In this document: one piece after another, positions 1-13,800 of the stretch
Layout of the letters: each line of letters begins with the position of its first letter
Numbering within the stretch: position 1 is the stretch's first letter
Origin: Erpobdella octoculata
Taxonomy: Eukaryota; Annelida; Clitellata; Hirudinida; Erpobdellidae
Length of the DNA: 64,000 nucleotides
Direction of reading: 5' to 3'
NCBI GenBank assembly: GCA_963978895.1
Contig: OZ022247.1
Span: 18,970,410 to 19,034,409 of the forward strand
Translations under genes and position numbers: made by a program
The notes under the pieces: model-generated
What the model saw: only the letters and a program-made list of their open reading frames with translations
The model's database searches: none
Told to the model about the DNA's origin: nothing

Positions 1-424
1 ATTTTAATTAAAACCTTCTTTTATAAAATTTTTAATTAATTTTTGTTTAAATCAGTTCAAATCATTTTAATAAATTAAAAACATCAAATGGCTTAAACTT
101 CTAGAAAAAGAAAGTTTTCAATTTCAACTCCAGCAAACACTCTCGTCAATTTTAATTCGATTATTCAAATGACTTGCTCATTTGATCTAAAAATAGAAAC
201 AACAATATCTATTTTTTTGTCATCCACATGGGAAATGGCATTTCCACCGAAGCCTGGAAAAAGCGGAAAGTCATGTGGAATGAGATGAAGAATAAATTAT
301 TTGTCTTCAATTCGTTTAATTTAAATTTTTCGGAGAAACTTTGTTAAAAAAATGACTCCATCAAATGCTTTCAATAAACAAATGGATATTGCTCTGGGCT
401 GAGTTGACAAAGTTCTACACATTT

Positions 425-770
425 CATCTACACAATTCAACTACAAATTTCATCTACGCATTTCAGCCATACAACAATTCAGCTACACATTCAACTACAG
501 ATTTCAACAAAAAAAATCAGCTACGCATTTCAACTATACAACATATCAGCTACACATTTCAACTATACAACATATCAGCTACACATTTCAACTATACAAC
601 ATATCAGCTACACATTTCAACTACACATCATACAGCTACATTTTTCAACTACACATTATACCGCTACATTTTTCAACTACACATTATACAGCTACATTTT
701 CAACTGCACATTATACAGCTACACTTTTCAACTACACAATTCAGCTACACACTTCAACTACACATTTCAA
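425..770. repeat. Minisatellite, about 25-28 bp unit
   Basis: Degenerate tandem units alternate TTTCAACTAYACA and ATMYAGCTACACA motifs (for example ACATTTCAACTATACAACAT followed by ATCAGCTAC). The units keep one plus-strand frame open, giving a 164-residue His/Thr/Gln-rich translation, but this is a by-product of the repeat and not a gene. Confidence 0.8.
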
Positions 771-1545
771 AGACTCTGTTCAGAGGTGAAATAATAATTT
801 TCGAAAATTCAAATAACACAGATTGGAAAAGTAAAATTGATTTTATTGACTTACTTTAGAAATTTAGTTATAAATTTAAAAAAAGTAAATGTTGACATAT
901 TTACTTATCACCTTAAGCAAATTAAATTTTACTTCTGTACTATTTAAAATTTTTCTATTTACAAATCACCAGCTATATTTAATACACGTAGTTTTTATAT
1001 GAATAATACATGTAAATACATTTCTATTACGAATAATGTAAATTAGGTTTTATTCAAATGATGATACAGAACAACATTATATGCACAAACTTACAATTTA
1101 AACATTTATTGCATTTTAATAAAAAAAAACAATTTTCCAATAAAATTGTTTGATTTTAATTCTTCAAAGCAGCCTTAAAAACTAACTTAAAAAAACTTTT
1201 CTATGAAAAAATAATCTTTGTTTTATAATTTTCGTTTCGTTTGAATAATAAAAATATTTAAGTTTCAAAAAGTAATGTCATCATAATGTCATCTGCGGAG
1301 AAATGCATTTCTTGTTAGACATAAATCATTCAAGAAGCTTACGGATTAAATGAAATTTTTCACGGCTCCTGTCAAAAAGCACAAAAGGAGTTGTGTTTGA
1401 TTTTTTCACATCTCAGATTTTTCAGCATGAAAGTCACTGATTTTTGTTTGTTTCAACTTGTTGAAGATGATTTTTTTATGAATTGAACATTTTGTTATGC
1501 GAATATATTTTTATTTATTTTCTGAAGGTATAAAAATAATTTATG

Positions 1546-1955
1546 TGATAATAAATATGTATAAAAAACAATATGTGTATAATAAATATGTATAAAAGAA
1601 CAACATGTGTATAATAAATATGTATATAAAAACAATGTGTGTATAATAAATATGTATATAAAAACAATGTGTGTATAATAAATATGTATATAAAAACAAT
1701 ATGCGTATAATAAATATGTATATAAATACAATATGTGTATAATAAATATGTATATAAAAACAATGTGTGGATGTTTTAGCATAACATCTAAACCACTGGA
1801 ACGATTTGAACAAAATTTGACATGGGAAATTGGTATAGTCTTCATTGAGTAAAGGTTTTTGAGCAATTTTAAAAAGATGTTTTTGATTTTACGTTTTATT
1901 GTCAAAAACAAAAAATCGACAAAAACTCTGGGGCAAAGCTGGGTGACTCCGCTAG
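1546..1955 (+). mobile_element. Helitron-like non-autonomous element with internal minisatellite
   Basis: The right end reads GGGGCAAAGCTGGGTGACTC then CGCTAG followed by T: a GC-rich hairpin, a short spacer and a CTAG terminus next to T, as in Helitrons. The left part (about 1,546-1,768) is a 32-37 bp minisatellite built on AATAAATATGTATATAAAAA. A core near 1,797 (CTGGAACGATTTGAACAAAA) recurs in reverse complement near 31,240, so this is a dispersed family. The left terminus was not defined. Confidence 0.5.
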
Positions 1956-2744
1956 TTACTGATATAACTATGTATTTATATAACTGGTTTTTTTTATATC
2001 GCAAACTGTTTAAGCGCTTCAATCGTGTCATATTCCATCAGTCATTTTAAGCCAGGATAAAGAAGAAACAAAATCACAAAAAAATCCCTATTTGATGCAT
2101 AGCTTAGATGGGAAAACTCTATTTAAACTTAAATAGAGCAAAAAATATATATTGTTACTAAATGGAAGACTCGACGTTGTCCGGGGTTTGAATAAACGAG
2201 TTTAGTTGAAATAGTAATTTATATACAACTACTAATTCTAACATTTAGCTCAGATATTATTTTTATAATCAAATACTCATTGTACTGACAAATCATTACA
2301 CGCTCTAAAGCTACGATCCAAAGGTTTTCCAATAAAGCCTAATTGCTCTTGCTTTTATTTTAGTGGGTCTGGATCGTAAATCTTAACATACCAATTCTGT
2401 TTCTTGTTGAGATTTAAAATTTCTTTTTTTTCAAATTTTTGATTGTATTTTTACGTTTCAATTTTTTTTCGTGTTGAAATTTATTTGTTTCTACTGTAGC
2501 AGCCTTTAACCGTAAATCTATTTCTCTTCTGACGTTGTTCCGACGGATCACGCAAGACCAATTTCTGAAGCAGAAGTTTTTCCAATTGACAACTATTTCC
2601 ATGCTGACATTTTTGTATGTACTGTCTAAAACAAAACAAAATACTTAAATTTTGCTACATGCTCAACTTGGCTTTAACTGAAATCAACTGGAAATAATTT
2701 TAGATAATAAATTACTTTAAAGACTTAAAATGAACATAAATAGA

Positions 2745-2815
2745 AACACCAGCTTGACTACAACACATGCATGCACTCTTACTGGCTGAGCTACCGACCA
2801 TCACCAAAAAGAGAT
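2745..2815 (-). repeat. tRNA-derived SINE head, partial
   Basis: On the minus strand the segment reads GGTCGGTAGCTCAGCCAGTA then AGAG, a good pol III A-box context of tRNA type. No B-box follows within the usual distance, so the copy is probably truncated. Confidence 0.5.
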
Positions 2816-3144
2816 GGTTACTTTCATAGGGGGTTGTGTACAGGTGCATGAAATTCTACTATGGTAGTTTTGATACATTGTCCCTGGTTAGGTAGCTTAC
2901 AATCTACCAGATATATGCGTTTAGTTTATTGCGATAAGTCTGAGATATTTGAGTTTGTTTTTACAAATTTTCCTTAATACAACTCACAATAACAAAAACA
3001 ATGCAAACTAGAAAACTGAAGTTTTTTTAGAGTAAAACTCACAAACAAAACTATTTAAAACGGTTTTAATCACCGGAATATTTGACATTTAACCTAAAAT
3101 AATTATAAACCCTTTCTGGAAAACTCCTACAAGCAAATATCGTA

Positions 3145-3240
3145 ATTCTAGAAAGAATCAAACCCAGGATTGTCATCAGCAAGACCATCTTGTTATATGC
3201 ATGAGCCCTTACTGACTGATCTATTGACCATCACCAAAAA
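3145..3240 (-). repeat. tRNA-derived SINE
   Basis: The minus strand carries an A-box-like run (TAGATCAGTCAGTAAGGG, about 3,206-3,229) and, about 50 bases on, a B-box-like GGGTTTGATTC (about 3,155-3,166). The spacing suits a tRNA-derived pol III promoter. The copy is related to the partial one near 2,773 (shared CATGCA and GACCATCACCAAAAA). Confidence 0.55.
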
Positions 3241-4887
3241 ACAACGAACGTATACAGTATATTTAAATTTTTTAAAGAGCGTTCACTATTTATTAGTGTA
3301 ACTTTTGCCAAAAGAAATATAAAAATAAAAAGTTTACTAATTCAATATTTCATCGTTATTAAATTTTAAAAATGGTCAATAATAAATTTAAATTTAAAAA
3401 TATTTCACTTCAGCTTAAGTAATGGGTTTGGTCTAAAAAGAATTAGAATAAAATCAGGGACAGTTGCTCATAATCACTGAGAAAACTAAAGCTTTTTTGA
3501 CCATTTCTCTTTACCATGGCATGAATTTATTTTTTCTAATTTCATCCATCCATCTAGCAAAACAATCTTTTAATGTCATTCACACTAATAGCAGCATACT
3601 TTCTTTTAGTTCTGTCACTTGTTGACTCTGGCGAATAACCTGAAAGTGAAATTGCATTTCACTTCGCAGATGAGGTTTTTTGATGAGTTTAAAAACAATG
3701 GATTACAAGATTTTCTAAAAACTAATAAAAATAAAATAAACACATATGCAGATGAGGCGGTCTTTGGCTTTTCCTGATGTTTACATAAATTATTTTAATA
3801 CTATAAGTCACTAATCTGACTTGTATTCATTCGTGGGCTCATTTTACAGAACAACTGGAGTGATCGGTTTTCCAAAAGTTAAGTTTTTTTAATATTACTA
3901 ACAAGAGAAAGATGGTCAAAAATTAGATCACCATTTTTAACAGACACGGGATGAAAACACGGTCAAGCCAACTAAATTTAAAAAAAAGGAATATAAATTA
4001 GAATAAAAAATGTATTACTACAGCAACCGAATTTGATATTATTACATCTTATAATATGACTTGATATTCTCGAGTTCTATAGAGAAATTTTTCATGTCCT
4101 CAACCATTGGTGTCAAAAACCATGACAATCTTTAAGTAGTACCAAATTTACCTCAAATTTGTTCACAAAATCAATATTGTCGCACAAAAGAGCCTTGACC
4201 AAGGCTCCAATAATGACAAGGCAGAAAATCGCTTGTAAGCTTTATCTTAGTCAAGAAAAAGGTTTATCAAAGTTAAAAACAATTGAAAATCAAAACTGAC
4301 AATAAGTTATAACAAATGTTTTTAGTATTCACAAAAAACATTATTCGCCAAAAGGAATTAGTTAATATTAAATTATTTATTGACGATCATTAAAAATTCT
4401 TCAAATTTAGATACTCTGAATTTTTAAAGAGTTTGATGATCCGAGATATATAGGTCAGCATTCGTCAATAGGTCGTCAGATTAAAAAGATATTTAGCAAG
4501 TATATGCAATAATTTGAAATTATAAAATGAAGCCAAAAGCTATTTTGTTACTTTTTAAAAAATAAATGATTATAAATAGTTGAGGAAATTAATTGAATGA
4601 CACAAAGTAATATCGTGGTCGTGTACTGTGAAACTCTTCTTTTCTATCCGTAGTTAAAACTCCACTGCATAAAATAAATTAAAGTTTTACTTAGTTGAAA
4701 TTTAAATAAATGTATGATAAACAAATGTCACATAAAGTTCCTTTTAAAACGTTTAGGCATCACCAATCAAAAATCAGATGATTCCCATAAGTCAAGTGCG
4801 CAACTTAAATTTAACTAAGACACATCCTGTCCAGTTTAAAATTTAATCAAACTCTATCTGACCAGACAAAATTTAAGAATTCAAAAG

Positions 4888-7800
4888 TTAATCGTACAAA
4901 CAACCTTTTTTAACATTTGGATTAAAGTGCTTCTTAAGACCTTCCCATGATTTGTAATATAGTTTGTCCAACTTTCCGCAGTCCTTGAGGGCCCATTCAG
5001 TTAGAGCCAGACTATAACATGACTCAAACATAAATGACTGAAATTAATTAAAAATATTTATTAATTTTAATAAAGCAGTATTATTAGTTTTAGTTGATTT
5101 AAAATTATGTTTCTATCGGTAAGCCACATTTGTCCAGAAAATAGTCTTATTTAATTTGATCTCTCTAGCGGCCAAATATTAAAAGTACCTACATCTTATA
5201 TATAATAAAAATATCTAAACAACTTTTTAAAAACACATTTGCAGTGAATCCTCTTAATACCGATGTCAGAAAATAAACCCTTCAAATAATCTAAATGTTC
5301 CTGCTAAGAAAAATTCCCAAGCTCAACTAAAGACTAAATGTAGAAAAATTATTTGGCAAATTTAATTTTTGAAAAACTAATTAGACTGTTAAATGTTTTA
5401 AATAATTCACAAAAACTGCTTATCTAACATAACAACTTTGAAAACTGATCAACTTTCACAAACAAACACCATCATTCTGTCCAACTGATTAAAAAATACC
5501 ATTGAGCTAACCATAGTTCCAACAGCAATTTTTCTTGGTTCTAATTGACACTTAGAACCTTCGTTGAAACATGTTGTATCAGGTCCATGGGCTGTCATCA
5601 TGCTATGTAAGGAAGCGCCACCAGGAAGAAAGTCTTCCTAAAATAGATAAACACTTTTTGCAATTGATTGAATATCCTAAATTACTGAATATTGTTATAT
5701 TAATATTTAAAAAAACGTTTACCTTTGCTTCGTATGATCCTTGAATGAGACCCATAAATTCACTCATCGAATTTCCTATTTTCAGAAATAAAAAAAACAA
5801 TTATAAATTCATACTATGCACTGCAAATAAGTTTTGACCTATTCGTATTTTTAAAAGCTTCATATTGACTGGTCGTAAGTCACATTTAACTTATAATCGA
5901 TAATATATTTAAGCAATTTAAAAAAACGCTTTTTTCCGTGTTAAAAATTGCCACAAATTGTTCTACTTCAACTTTTTCCAAGTTCGTGAAAAACTCTATA
6001 AACCTTACATCAAACCACAGTTGTCAATATTATCTAAAACTCACTATGGTAAAATGGTGGTCAATATTATCCAAAATTCAATATGGTAAAATGGTGGTCA
6101 ATATTATCTAAAATTCAATATGGTAAAATGGTGGTCAATATTATCCAAAACTCACTATAGTAAAATAGTGGTTAATATTATCTAAAACTCACTATGGTGG
6201 TCAATATTATCCAAAACTCACTATGGTAAAATAGTGGTTAATATTATCTAAAACTCACTATGGTGGTCAATATTATCAAATACTCACTATGGTAACATGG
6301 TGGTCAATATTATCAAAAACTCACTATGGTAATATGGTGGTCTAAATGTATGCTCAGAAACTGACCACCTTGGTGGAAATATAACAAAGTCGGCCACTGC
6401 AATACCTTGACGAGTTGATTGAGAAGTTAGCACTGTTGCGATTGAAGGATCCTACGACAGTTTTATTCAAATTAATTGAAATAACAGAATGTTTTTAGAA
6501 AATTGAAACATTTTCTGAAGTTTTTCTTTTAATTTAAATTGTATTGCTAGTTTTCAGTATGAAAAAATGAGTAAAACAAAAAAACTGAAAATTGTAATTA
6601 TTTTATAAAAAAAAAAGGTAAATAAAACCTTAGCTTCATGGAGCATTTATAAAAAAAACAACAAATCATTAGATAAACCAAACATGTGTTACGATATAAC
6701 CATTGATTATTTATTCCAAAACTCACAGCATGGTCAAACACTACTGTGTTTACGGCACAAAAGTTTTTAAGGTTGTATTTATAAGGATAGTAATTGCCAG
6801 TCCATGCAACAACATCAAATGCAGAGTGATTCTGTAAGTGTAATTTTAGGGTTAAACAATGTTTTGATTATGCATTTAATGAAAACATTAATATCAACAA
6901 TTAACATCAAAATTAGGATCCTGGAAATTCTGGAGGGCAGGTATTTTAATAAAACATTTCAATAAAAACAATTCAATAAAAAAATTCACTCCAATACTTT
7001 ATCACATTTTCCTTTACTTTAAGTTTACATTACCAATATTTCAGAATTTCACATTTAACTGTGAAAACTTATTTGACGGTTCTTCAGTACACGACATTAA
7101 CCAAATTTTTAATCGACAAATGCAATAAGCCAAAATAACTGTTTGGCTCACTCACTAAGCTAAACCTGGTTTCAATAGTTTCTGCTTATACGGCAAAATT
7201 GTAGCTTGAATCGGTACGTGGTTACACACCAGTGTACCTGTTGAGCGTACGGTTGATCGGACGCACGTTTTACATCTTTAACCAGTTTTAGTCATAAACA
7301 TACTGCCACACATATTAATAATAATGAACTTTTAAAGGAGTATACGTGTATTACTTACTTACCTGTTCTGCGGTGAAAAGCAGACCCTGATATTTTGAAA
7401 TGATTTGAAACTTGCTTTCTGTGTCTTCATAACAAGCTGTTGGAATTAAAAAATCTCTAGCATTGGCAAGTCCGTTGGCACCGATGGGTCCAAGATCTGG
7501 CAAGCGAAAATGAGCATCGTACACTTCAAGAATGTAACCTCTTGTTGGACCATCAATTTCGACCTTGAACTTCATACCTTGCTATAAAAAAACGAAACTA
7601 ATTTGAAAAAAAAAACAAATCAATCGTTTAATTTGTTTATAATTTTTTGAGAAACAAATGTAAATAAAATCAGCTACATAATAGCGGTAGAATTTAATAT
7701 ATCGCAACATAATTTTTAGATCGAAACTAAATTAAATGGGTATGCGTTGTAAGTTTAATGTTTTTTTAAACTAAAATGAATCTGGTTTTATTTTTATATT

Positions 7801-10800
7801 ATTAATACTGACAGTGAAGCAACTGATTATCAATAAACATAGTTTATTTAGACAAAAAAAGATATGCGATTTAAACATCCAATAGATAGATAGACAAAGC
7901 TACCTGTATGACACAAATCTCTAAAGGCTCAACTTTCAATTTTCCGAATTCAGTCGTGATGAAAAGAATACCTTGCTGAGGAACTGATTGGAAATAAAGT
8001 TAAGATTTTACTTTTTATTATTTTATAAACTTTCAGTGTTTGTAAAACTTTATGAGCTTTACTTAAAGTATATCTTTCAGTCTTTGTAAAACTCAAACTT
8101 ATATATAGCCTCGATTGATTTTTAATTATAGTTTTTGCATTAACTTGAAAGGAAAAAAACTTTATAAAACAAGAGATTTCGAAAACCAAGTGTTTATGTT
8201 TGATCTACCGTTTGCACTCCAACTAACTATGCAAACTGACATTGAGGGGTTTGACGAGTTTATGTCATCGAAACGTCATTTCACCGTTTGAGGGGGAAGA
8301 AGAAATTAAATTGCATCACACCGTGGAAGCAGAAAAAACCAGCAAAAAACAATTATAGAAACGATGATGATGCGACGATGTGACGATGCGTATTGTGGGG
8401 TCATAGCACAGTGGTGAAAGCAGTTATGCTATCATCCTGCCGTCCTGCCGTCGTGGGTTCAAATCTCAATCACGGCGAGGCGTAATTCCGTTGAGCAAAG
8501 AATTCACTCACACTGCTCAGGCCAACTCAACCTTTCATCCTTCACTGGTCGATAAATGAGTACCAGTTTCACGACTGGGATGTAATAGGGCTCGGCACAT
8601 TCCGATTTCGGAGACACGTGCGGGTGGTAGGTAACACTGTGTGATCCCATATGCACTAGCAGTTCCCGGCGCTGCTGGGGTATTAATTGATATACGAAGT
8701 AGCGCCCTAATGTTATTCATTTTACATTTACATTTATGATGTAGCACTGCTTTAAAATCAAATTTTTTAAATTAAAAATTTGACTTGTAATTAATGGTTT
8801 GTATTCAACGCTTAAAATAAGTTTTTATGATTTCAAAAAATAAACCTACAACAAATTTAAATTTTTAGAGTATGTACACTGTACACCAATAATATTGAAT
8901 CTGAATCAAATTGTGTTAATTTTAATTTCAACCAAAAGAAGTCTCAGTCTTCAAGAATTTTTATAATAAAGCAATTAAAGAAATTTAATAATTACATTGG
9001 TATCTAATTATTTTTATTGATATTTTTGATCTTATGAATACTTATTAATAATTTTATTGATATTATTAGAGATAACCGTCAAGAAATACGGTTTTTTAAA
9101 TATATCTATAATTTTGCAATTGCACCGCCACCTAACAGCGTTACGCGAAATTATAACAAGCATACATACATACATACATACATACATACAGACATAGAAA
9201 ATTAGGTATGTTGATTACCAGTAAATATTACAGCTAACAACGTTATAATATTGAAATATTGAATCAAAACTAACCGATCAAAAAATCCCCATCTGAATTG
9301 TAGAAAGCTCTGTAATCATTAATGCAAAAATATTAGTTTTGAAATAAAATTTCCTGATATAAACACGTTCACTTACTGGTTTTCCATTGATGAATTACAA
9401 CAGTAGATATGAATTGCTATTCCATTTCGAGTCTTGGGATCTCCTGCTCTTGCCAAGGTATTCAACCCCTGGACAAAAAAGTTGCAAAAATACGAAATCT
9501 TCAACTTTGAATGAGATCACAATTTGAATTAAATCGACATTGTAGAATAATTGAATTAATTTTGTCTGTTTAACTTTTACTTATTTTTGTCGTTACACCC
9601 TTAGTTAGAACTTAGTATTGTTTTGTAAATATGGTGGGGGTATTAAGATAAAGCGTTCGCCTGTCGGCTTACAGATCGGCAATTCGAATCTCGCCGGCGT
9701 CACCAACGAAGCTCTCTTAAGCAAGGAGTTTGCTCGCATTTCTCAGGTTAACTGTCTCGCAGTTGACTGGTAACTCCTTTCACTAACTTTACAAAAATTA
9801 AATTTACATACATGTTTTAATTGAATAATCCAGTAAAGTGTGATTAATAATCAAGTTGTAAAGATTTTTTAGTTATAGTTTACCTAATATGTAAAACTTT
9901 TTACAAGAATGTTTTCATCATAAAATTGTTTTAGTAGAAATATTATATAACCTGTATAAAATTGACAGATTTTGTGGTCGGAATATCAAAAGGATGCCAT
10001 CTCATCTATGAACAAATAAATATTTGTTAGTTTTTTTAATCAACGGTAAACAAAATAAAATTTGAAAAAGGTTGAATTTTTAATAATTTTAAAAAAAAAG
10101 TGAAATAAAAATAAAAATATTGTTCATGATGACCTGCGATGGGTCGGAACATTCGATGGCTGAAGTGAAATTTTTCACTTCTGGACCTTTGTGCCAAGGA
10201 TTATGCTGAGTAGATGGTCGTATTTTGTAAAGCCAGCTATAATTAAAACTCCGTTTTAGTCATTGAATTGTACAATTGTGAGAATTCATTCAAGTAGCTC
10301 TGCGTTTGGATATATTGTATACTAATCCACTCTGGTCCTTATCATTATAGAGAAAAACACGAGTTTTGTTGGCTTTCTAAGACTTGATATCTGGATTACC
10401 ATAATAATTTAAAATTTTTAAATTGTTAGAAACCATTTTTTCAATTAATTTCAACACATTTCGATTTTGGAATGACACATTTCTTTACAGCCAGATAAAA
10501 TATTAATGTATCAAAATAGTCAAAATATTAGGTTTTATCTATTTGAAAAGTTTGCATTTTTGCACAAAACCTAAAAAACTTTAAAAAAAATTAGAGGGGT
10601 TAAAAAACTAAAAATGTAACTGAGCTTAAATTAAAATTTTCAGGATCAGGAAAACCGTTGGGTTATGGTAGGTTATAGTGGGTTATGGAGGGTTATGGTG
10701 GTCTCACAGTAAATTACATTTTTCACAATAAAAATATCAGAGCACCTTATCAAAATAATTGCAGAAATTTTAAACAAAAATGCATACCTTCGTTTATTGT

Positions 10801-13800
10801 TATCTCGTGGAACAGTAAACGCTGTACCAGACAACTGTTCTGCGTAAAGACCATAGGGACACTTTTGTGGAGTTGACTAAATAAAAAAAATAGTGTGAAT
10901 CTTAATACATTTGATTTTGGTTAACATCTTATCATGAAATTATAGATTAAGACGAAACACTAATGTATATAGATTGTATATGATAGCCAGCGGGCGCACA
11001 AACAAAGTAGGGCTATAAGTCTGCACTGAGCAGTCACACACAATATGGGCACGGTGTTAAATTGTTCGCGTTACTGGATCCGAAAGTTTAAGTAGTCCCA
11101 AGCTAGAAGTAGACATGGGTTTGGTCGGATCGGGCTGGGTCGGGTTGGATCGGGTCAGATCGGGTCGTGTTGGGTTGGGTTGGGTTGGGTTGGGATGGGT
11201 TGGCCTGGGTTGGCCTGGGTTGGCTTGGGATGGGATGAGCCGGGTTGGACCGGGCGCTGTCATGGGTGGCCAGAAAGAAACGACTATAGTTCCCTAACCT
11301 TCATCAGAAGTTGCTCCGACTACACTACTCAGGTCATCAGGTTTGTGTTGGAGGAAAATTAAACGAGTATTTCGAAATAATTTTTGAAAAATGGCTCAAA
11401 CTACACCCCCTCCCCCCCCCCCCCCCCCGGTCATAAACTTTTTTAAAAGCAAAGTTAAAGACAATTTGGATGTTGTAGGGGCGCATGACTTAGTCCCGGG
11501 CGCCAAAAACCCTAGCTAAGCCACTTGTCGGGTTGTCGAAAATAGATCCATGTACATTTCTATATATATATATATATAAATTAGGGATGTCACGGGTACC
11601 CGAACCCGAACCCGAGTTCGGTACTACCCGGTCTTTTTCTGATACCCGAACCCGAACTCGAACCCGAAAGTGTGAAAATTTGATACCCGAACCCGAACCC
11701 GAACCCGAAAATGTGAAAACTTGATACCCGAACCCGAACTCGAACCCGAAAATGCGAAAACTTGATACCCGAACCCGAACTCGAACCCGAAAATGTGAAA
11801 ACTTGATACCCGAACCCGAACTCGAACCCGAAAATTTATAAGCCTAATACCCGAACTCGGAGTTGTGAACAAATAAATTTTTTTAGTAAATAAATATTTA
11901 TTCCAGTTTTAAAAATAGCAACACAAACAGAGTTTTCATAACTTTTCTAGTTTAATAAAAATGAAATAGTATTAGGAACCGATTTCAGGCATGTTTTACT
12001 TCATAAACAACAGTTTTTCTGCTGTCTTGCCTGATAATCGGTTCCTTAGCGGTTCATAAATAATTGCAGCACCACTGAACAACTGTTCCGATGGAACGCT
12101 GGTAACTGGGGCCGCCAGGTAGCGTTTTTTTTATAATAGTTTATAGTCTTTTACACCAAGTGTTTTAAGACTGGAACGACTGTGTCAGAAGCACCTAAGT
12201 ACTTCCAGTCGTGGATCATAATTTGATCCTTTTAACTTTTCCCTCCTCCTTTCTCCAGGCTTGGGACTGGCTTGCAAAAGCAAGGCGGAGTTCCAAATAG
12301 CGTTTAGCGATCACCGCTAAATTTGGAAAGTTTGTTCTGTTATCTTTCCACCACAAAAGAGGGTCTTCGTCTAAAGTGATAAATTACAAGTTTTGTTGAA
12401 GTAACATATTATACTAATCCCGAGCCGTAGAAGTTTTGTATTATCACCTTTGCGTAACAAATAACACAAATACGTCATTTTATTGGTGAGTGTGTAAGCT
12501 AGACCACTAATCCGTTTGATTATCAGGCGGACCGAGCCGCGAACGAACTAAAATAATTAAGCCTCCTTCGGTCGAAGAAATCGCGGATAGGTATGACTCT
12601 AAACTTTTTACTTCAGTTATATAACCTTATATTTATTCATTCATATATTCAAAGTTCTGATATAACAAAGACCCTTTGTTATAAAGATAATCTTGCGTAA
12701 TCCTAAACTTTAACTGGCAAAGTCTATAAATGATCTATGCGTCACAGTCATTTTATTGGCAAATGTGTAAGCTAGAACACTAATCCGCCTGATTACCCGA
12801 CCGGACCGAGCAGCGAAACAAATTAATAAATTACAATAATTTAAGCGGTAACGTATTATACTAATTGCAAGCCATACAAGTTTTGTATTATCACCTTTGC
12901 GTAACAAATAACACAAATAGGTCATTTTATTGGTGAGTGTGTAAGCTAGACCACTAATCCGCCTGATTATCTGGCCGGACTGAGCCGCGAATGAACTAAA
13001 ATAATAAGGCTCCTTCGGCCAAAGAAATCACATTATTTGGAAAGCTAAAAAAATAACTTGTTAGAGTTTATTCAATACGTGTAATGTCCAATGGATGAAT
13101 TGATCGCTCTTGTTTGTATATGTATATACACTAGGTAAATTTAAAATCAATCCGGGAATTTGAAATCATAAGCCAGTACCCGAACCCGAACCCGAACCCG
13201 GTTTTTGGAAAACTACAAACCCGAACCCGAAAACTTGAGTTTCACAAACCCGAACCCGAACTCGAACCCGAAAACTCGAGTTTTACAAACCCGAACCCGA
13301 ACCCGAAAACTCTAGTTTCACAAACCCGAACCCGAACCCGAACCCGAAAACTCTAGTTTCACAAACCCGAACCCGAACCCGAACCCGAACCCGAAAACTC
13401 CGAAAACTCCGAAAAGTACTACCCGTGACATCCCTAATATAAATAAATGTTTGTATTTATGTATGTATGTATGGTGCCCCCGCTAGTACATAATACAAAC
13501 AGTCAAAATCTCACCTGTCCTTTAGGAAGAGCTTCAGGGCATCTAATATCTTCAGAAGATATTTCAGATCCTAGTCCAGTGTGGTACTAAAAAATATTTT
13601 TTTTAAATGTTTATAAAAGTATTCATAATATAGCATCCAGAAACAAAAACCTGTTTTCTTTTTGCGTTAAAAAAACAAAAAATACTGAAAATTCAATGAG
13701 CAGGATTTTTTTGAAACAGAATCAGGAGTGACGAAAAAAAAGTACAACAATCCTCGATCTGCTAAAAATGGTGCAACCGAGGCATCCGAGGCAAAAATTT

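Larger units (their letters stand above)
1..4887. other. Intergenic DNA 3' of HGD
   Basis: No coding exon could be supported on either strand. The stretch is very AT-rich and holds a minisatellite at 425-770, a Helitron-like element ending at 1,955 and two tRNA-derived SINE pieces near 2,773 and 3,155. Short open frames here are repeat translations or chance. The interval 3,250-4,887 shows nothing beyond AT-rich unique-looking sequence. Confidence 0.6.

Noticed and set aside
8395..9795. Functional tRNA genes at the A/B-box sites
   Set aside because: Arms and anticodon region do not fold as a proper tRNA, and the sequence continues into long bodies with tails repeated elsewhere; SINEs fit better.
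10685..10876. 63-codon plus-strand frame near 10,685
   Set aside because: It is antisense to the HGD exon 10,788-10,876, which has clear family similarity and splice sites.
11582..13436. TTCGGG/CCCGAA runs as interstitial telomere repeats
   Set aside because: They are confined to the ends of a TIR-bounded element and mixed with spacers, so they are transposon subterminal repeats.
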